From Wenyingzhuangia fucanilytica (GTDB taxonomy: Bacteria; Bacteroidota; Bacteroidia; Flavobacteriales; Flavobacteriaceae), in the NCBI RefSeq assembly GCF_001697185.1, contig NZ_CP014224.1, positions 372,001 to 436,000 of the forward strand: 64,000 bases of DNA, in the 5' to 3' direction. Shown here piece by piece: positions 63,085-64,000 of the stretch. Numbering within the stretch: position 1 is the first letter of the stretch; the number at the start of each line of letters is the position of its first letter. The notes beneath the pieces were generated by a model. The model saw only the letters and a list, made by a program, of their open reading frames with translations. It did no database searches and was not told the DNA's origin. The translations under genes and the position numbers were made by a program.

Positions 63085-63158
63085 AGTCTCGTAGCTCAGC
63101 TGGTTAGAGCGCTACACTGATAATGTAGAGGTCGGCAGTTCGAGTCTGCCCGAGACTA
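63085..63158 (+). tRNA. tRNA-Ile (anticodon GAU)
   Basis: Acceptor AGTCTCG pairs with CGAGACT. The anticodon loop CTGATAA gives GAU and the T-arm is GGCAGTTCGAGTCTGCC. CCA is not encoded. It lies in the 16S-23S spacer. Confidence 0.97.
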
Positions 63159-63415
<257 letters not shown>

Positions 63416-63654
63416 CAAGTCAATTAGCAATTGACAATTAACAATAAGCGATATTATTTGTTGTTCATTGTAAATTGAAAATTGTTCATTGTAAAAGTTC
63501 ATTGACATATTGATAATAATATTGTTTAAAAAATAATATTACTTGAGTAGACATTAGAATCTATCAGCAATGATAGAATTATAATAAAAATAACAACGCA
63601 AGTTGTAAAAACAGAATGGTTTCGACCATTAATGATTAAAGACGCAAAAGTACA

Positions 63655-64000
63655 ATAAGCTAATTAAGGGTGTATGGCGGATGCCTAGGCTCTCAGAGGC
63701 GAAGAAGGACGTGATAAGCTGCGATAAGCTACGGGGATTTGCACATAAGAGTTATATCCGTAGATTTCCGAATGGGGCAACCCACTATGTTGAAGGCATA
63801 GTACCGAAAGGGGCAAACCCGGTGAACTGAAACATCTAAGTAACCGGAGGAAGAGAAAATAATAATGATTTCGTTAGTAGTGGCGAGCGAACGCGAAAGA
63901 GCCCAAACCGATTTTGTTACGGCAAGATCGGGGTTGTAGGACTGAAATATCAAGAAACAATCGAATTAGAATAACCTGGAAAGGTTAACCAAAGAGGGTG
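63655..64000 (+). rRNA. rrl: 23S ribosomal RNA, 5' part
   Basis: TAAGCTAATTAAGGGTGTATGGCGGATGCC and CAGAGGCGAAGAAGGACGTG match the 5' end of bacterial 23S rRNA. The gene continues past the right edge. The spacer 63416-63654 contains CAATTGACAATTAACAA-type words and the leader word GTTCATTGACATATTGA, but no further tRNA. Confidence 0.95.

Noticed and set aside
63729-63953. Minus-strand open frame in the 23S gene
   Set aside because: It lies wholly antisense to conserved 23S rRNA and has no family resemblance.

Overview
The window looks like the chromosome of a marine flavobacterium (Bacteroidetes). It is AT-rich. Secreted proteins end in type IX secretion (T9SS) sorting domains. Many genes and RNAs are preceded by the Bacteroidetes promoter form TTG/TTTG-N16-21-TAnnTTTG rather than by Shine-Dalgarno sites. 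Flavobacterial signatures include exosortase F, the rpmB-rpmG-DUF4295-ftsY-rimO order and an ArsS arsenosugar protein. The genus cannot be fixed without a 16S comparison.

Positions 1-16150 are a red-algal polysaccharide locus. The left edge cuts a large secreted protein (three Ig-like repeats, CBM6, T9SS tail), probably the end of an agarase or porphyranase. Next come an IclR regulator and a tight ten-gene operon (3114-16095) with its own promoter and a candidate operator: zinc alcohol dehydrogenase, GH3, SDR, sulfatase, aldehyde dehydrogenase, second sulfatase, enolase-superfamily cycloisomerase, aldose 1-epimerase, RhaT-like permease and GH117. GH117 would release 3,6-anhydrogalactose, the aldehyde dehydrogenase and cycloisomerase would make 2-keto-3-deoxygalactonate, and the SDR plus zinc dehydrogenase could epimerise it through a diketo intermediate to 2-keto-3-deoxygluconate. 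The sulfatases, epimerase and permease would handle the sulfated and galactose parts.

Positions 16200-35700 are mainly housekeeping on the minus strand: purH, the mreBCD-mrdA-rodA shape operon, pyrF, exosortase F with its partner (plus strand), two DMT-type permeases, mgtE, rsmA, and a cytochrome oxidase assembly block (ctaB, two subunit III genes, subunit IV, SCO1, DUF420). Positions 35900-45400 hold two identical tRNA-Leu genes, a double-glutaredoxin/thioredoxin-reductase fusion, an arsenosugar pair, queuosine precursor transport, and two heptanucleotide tandem arrays. Positions 45500-60900 carry fabD, a secreted glycosidase-like protein, a U32 peptidase, menB, purU, cinA, ribosomal proteins, ftsY, rimO, dnaX, miaE and a DUF4268 gene. 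The window closes with an rRNA operon: 16S, tRNA-Ile, tRNA-Ala and the start of 23S.

The most notable observations are: dnaX, whose reading frame is interrupted at a run of ten A so that full-length tau requires slippage; a promoter-plus-terminator unit without a normal gene at 57867-58050, a candidate small RNA; paired GCTAATC arrays at the 3' ends of two genes, one of which supplies the last codons of arsS; and several families of short-word intergenic repeats.
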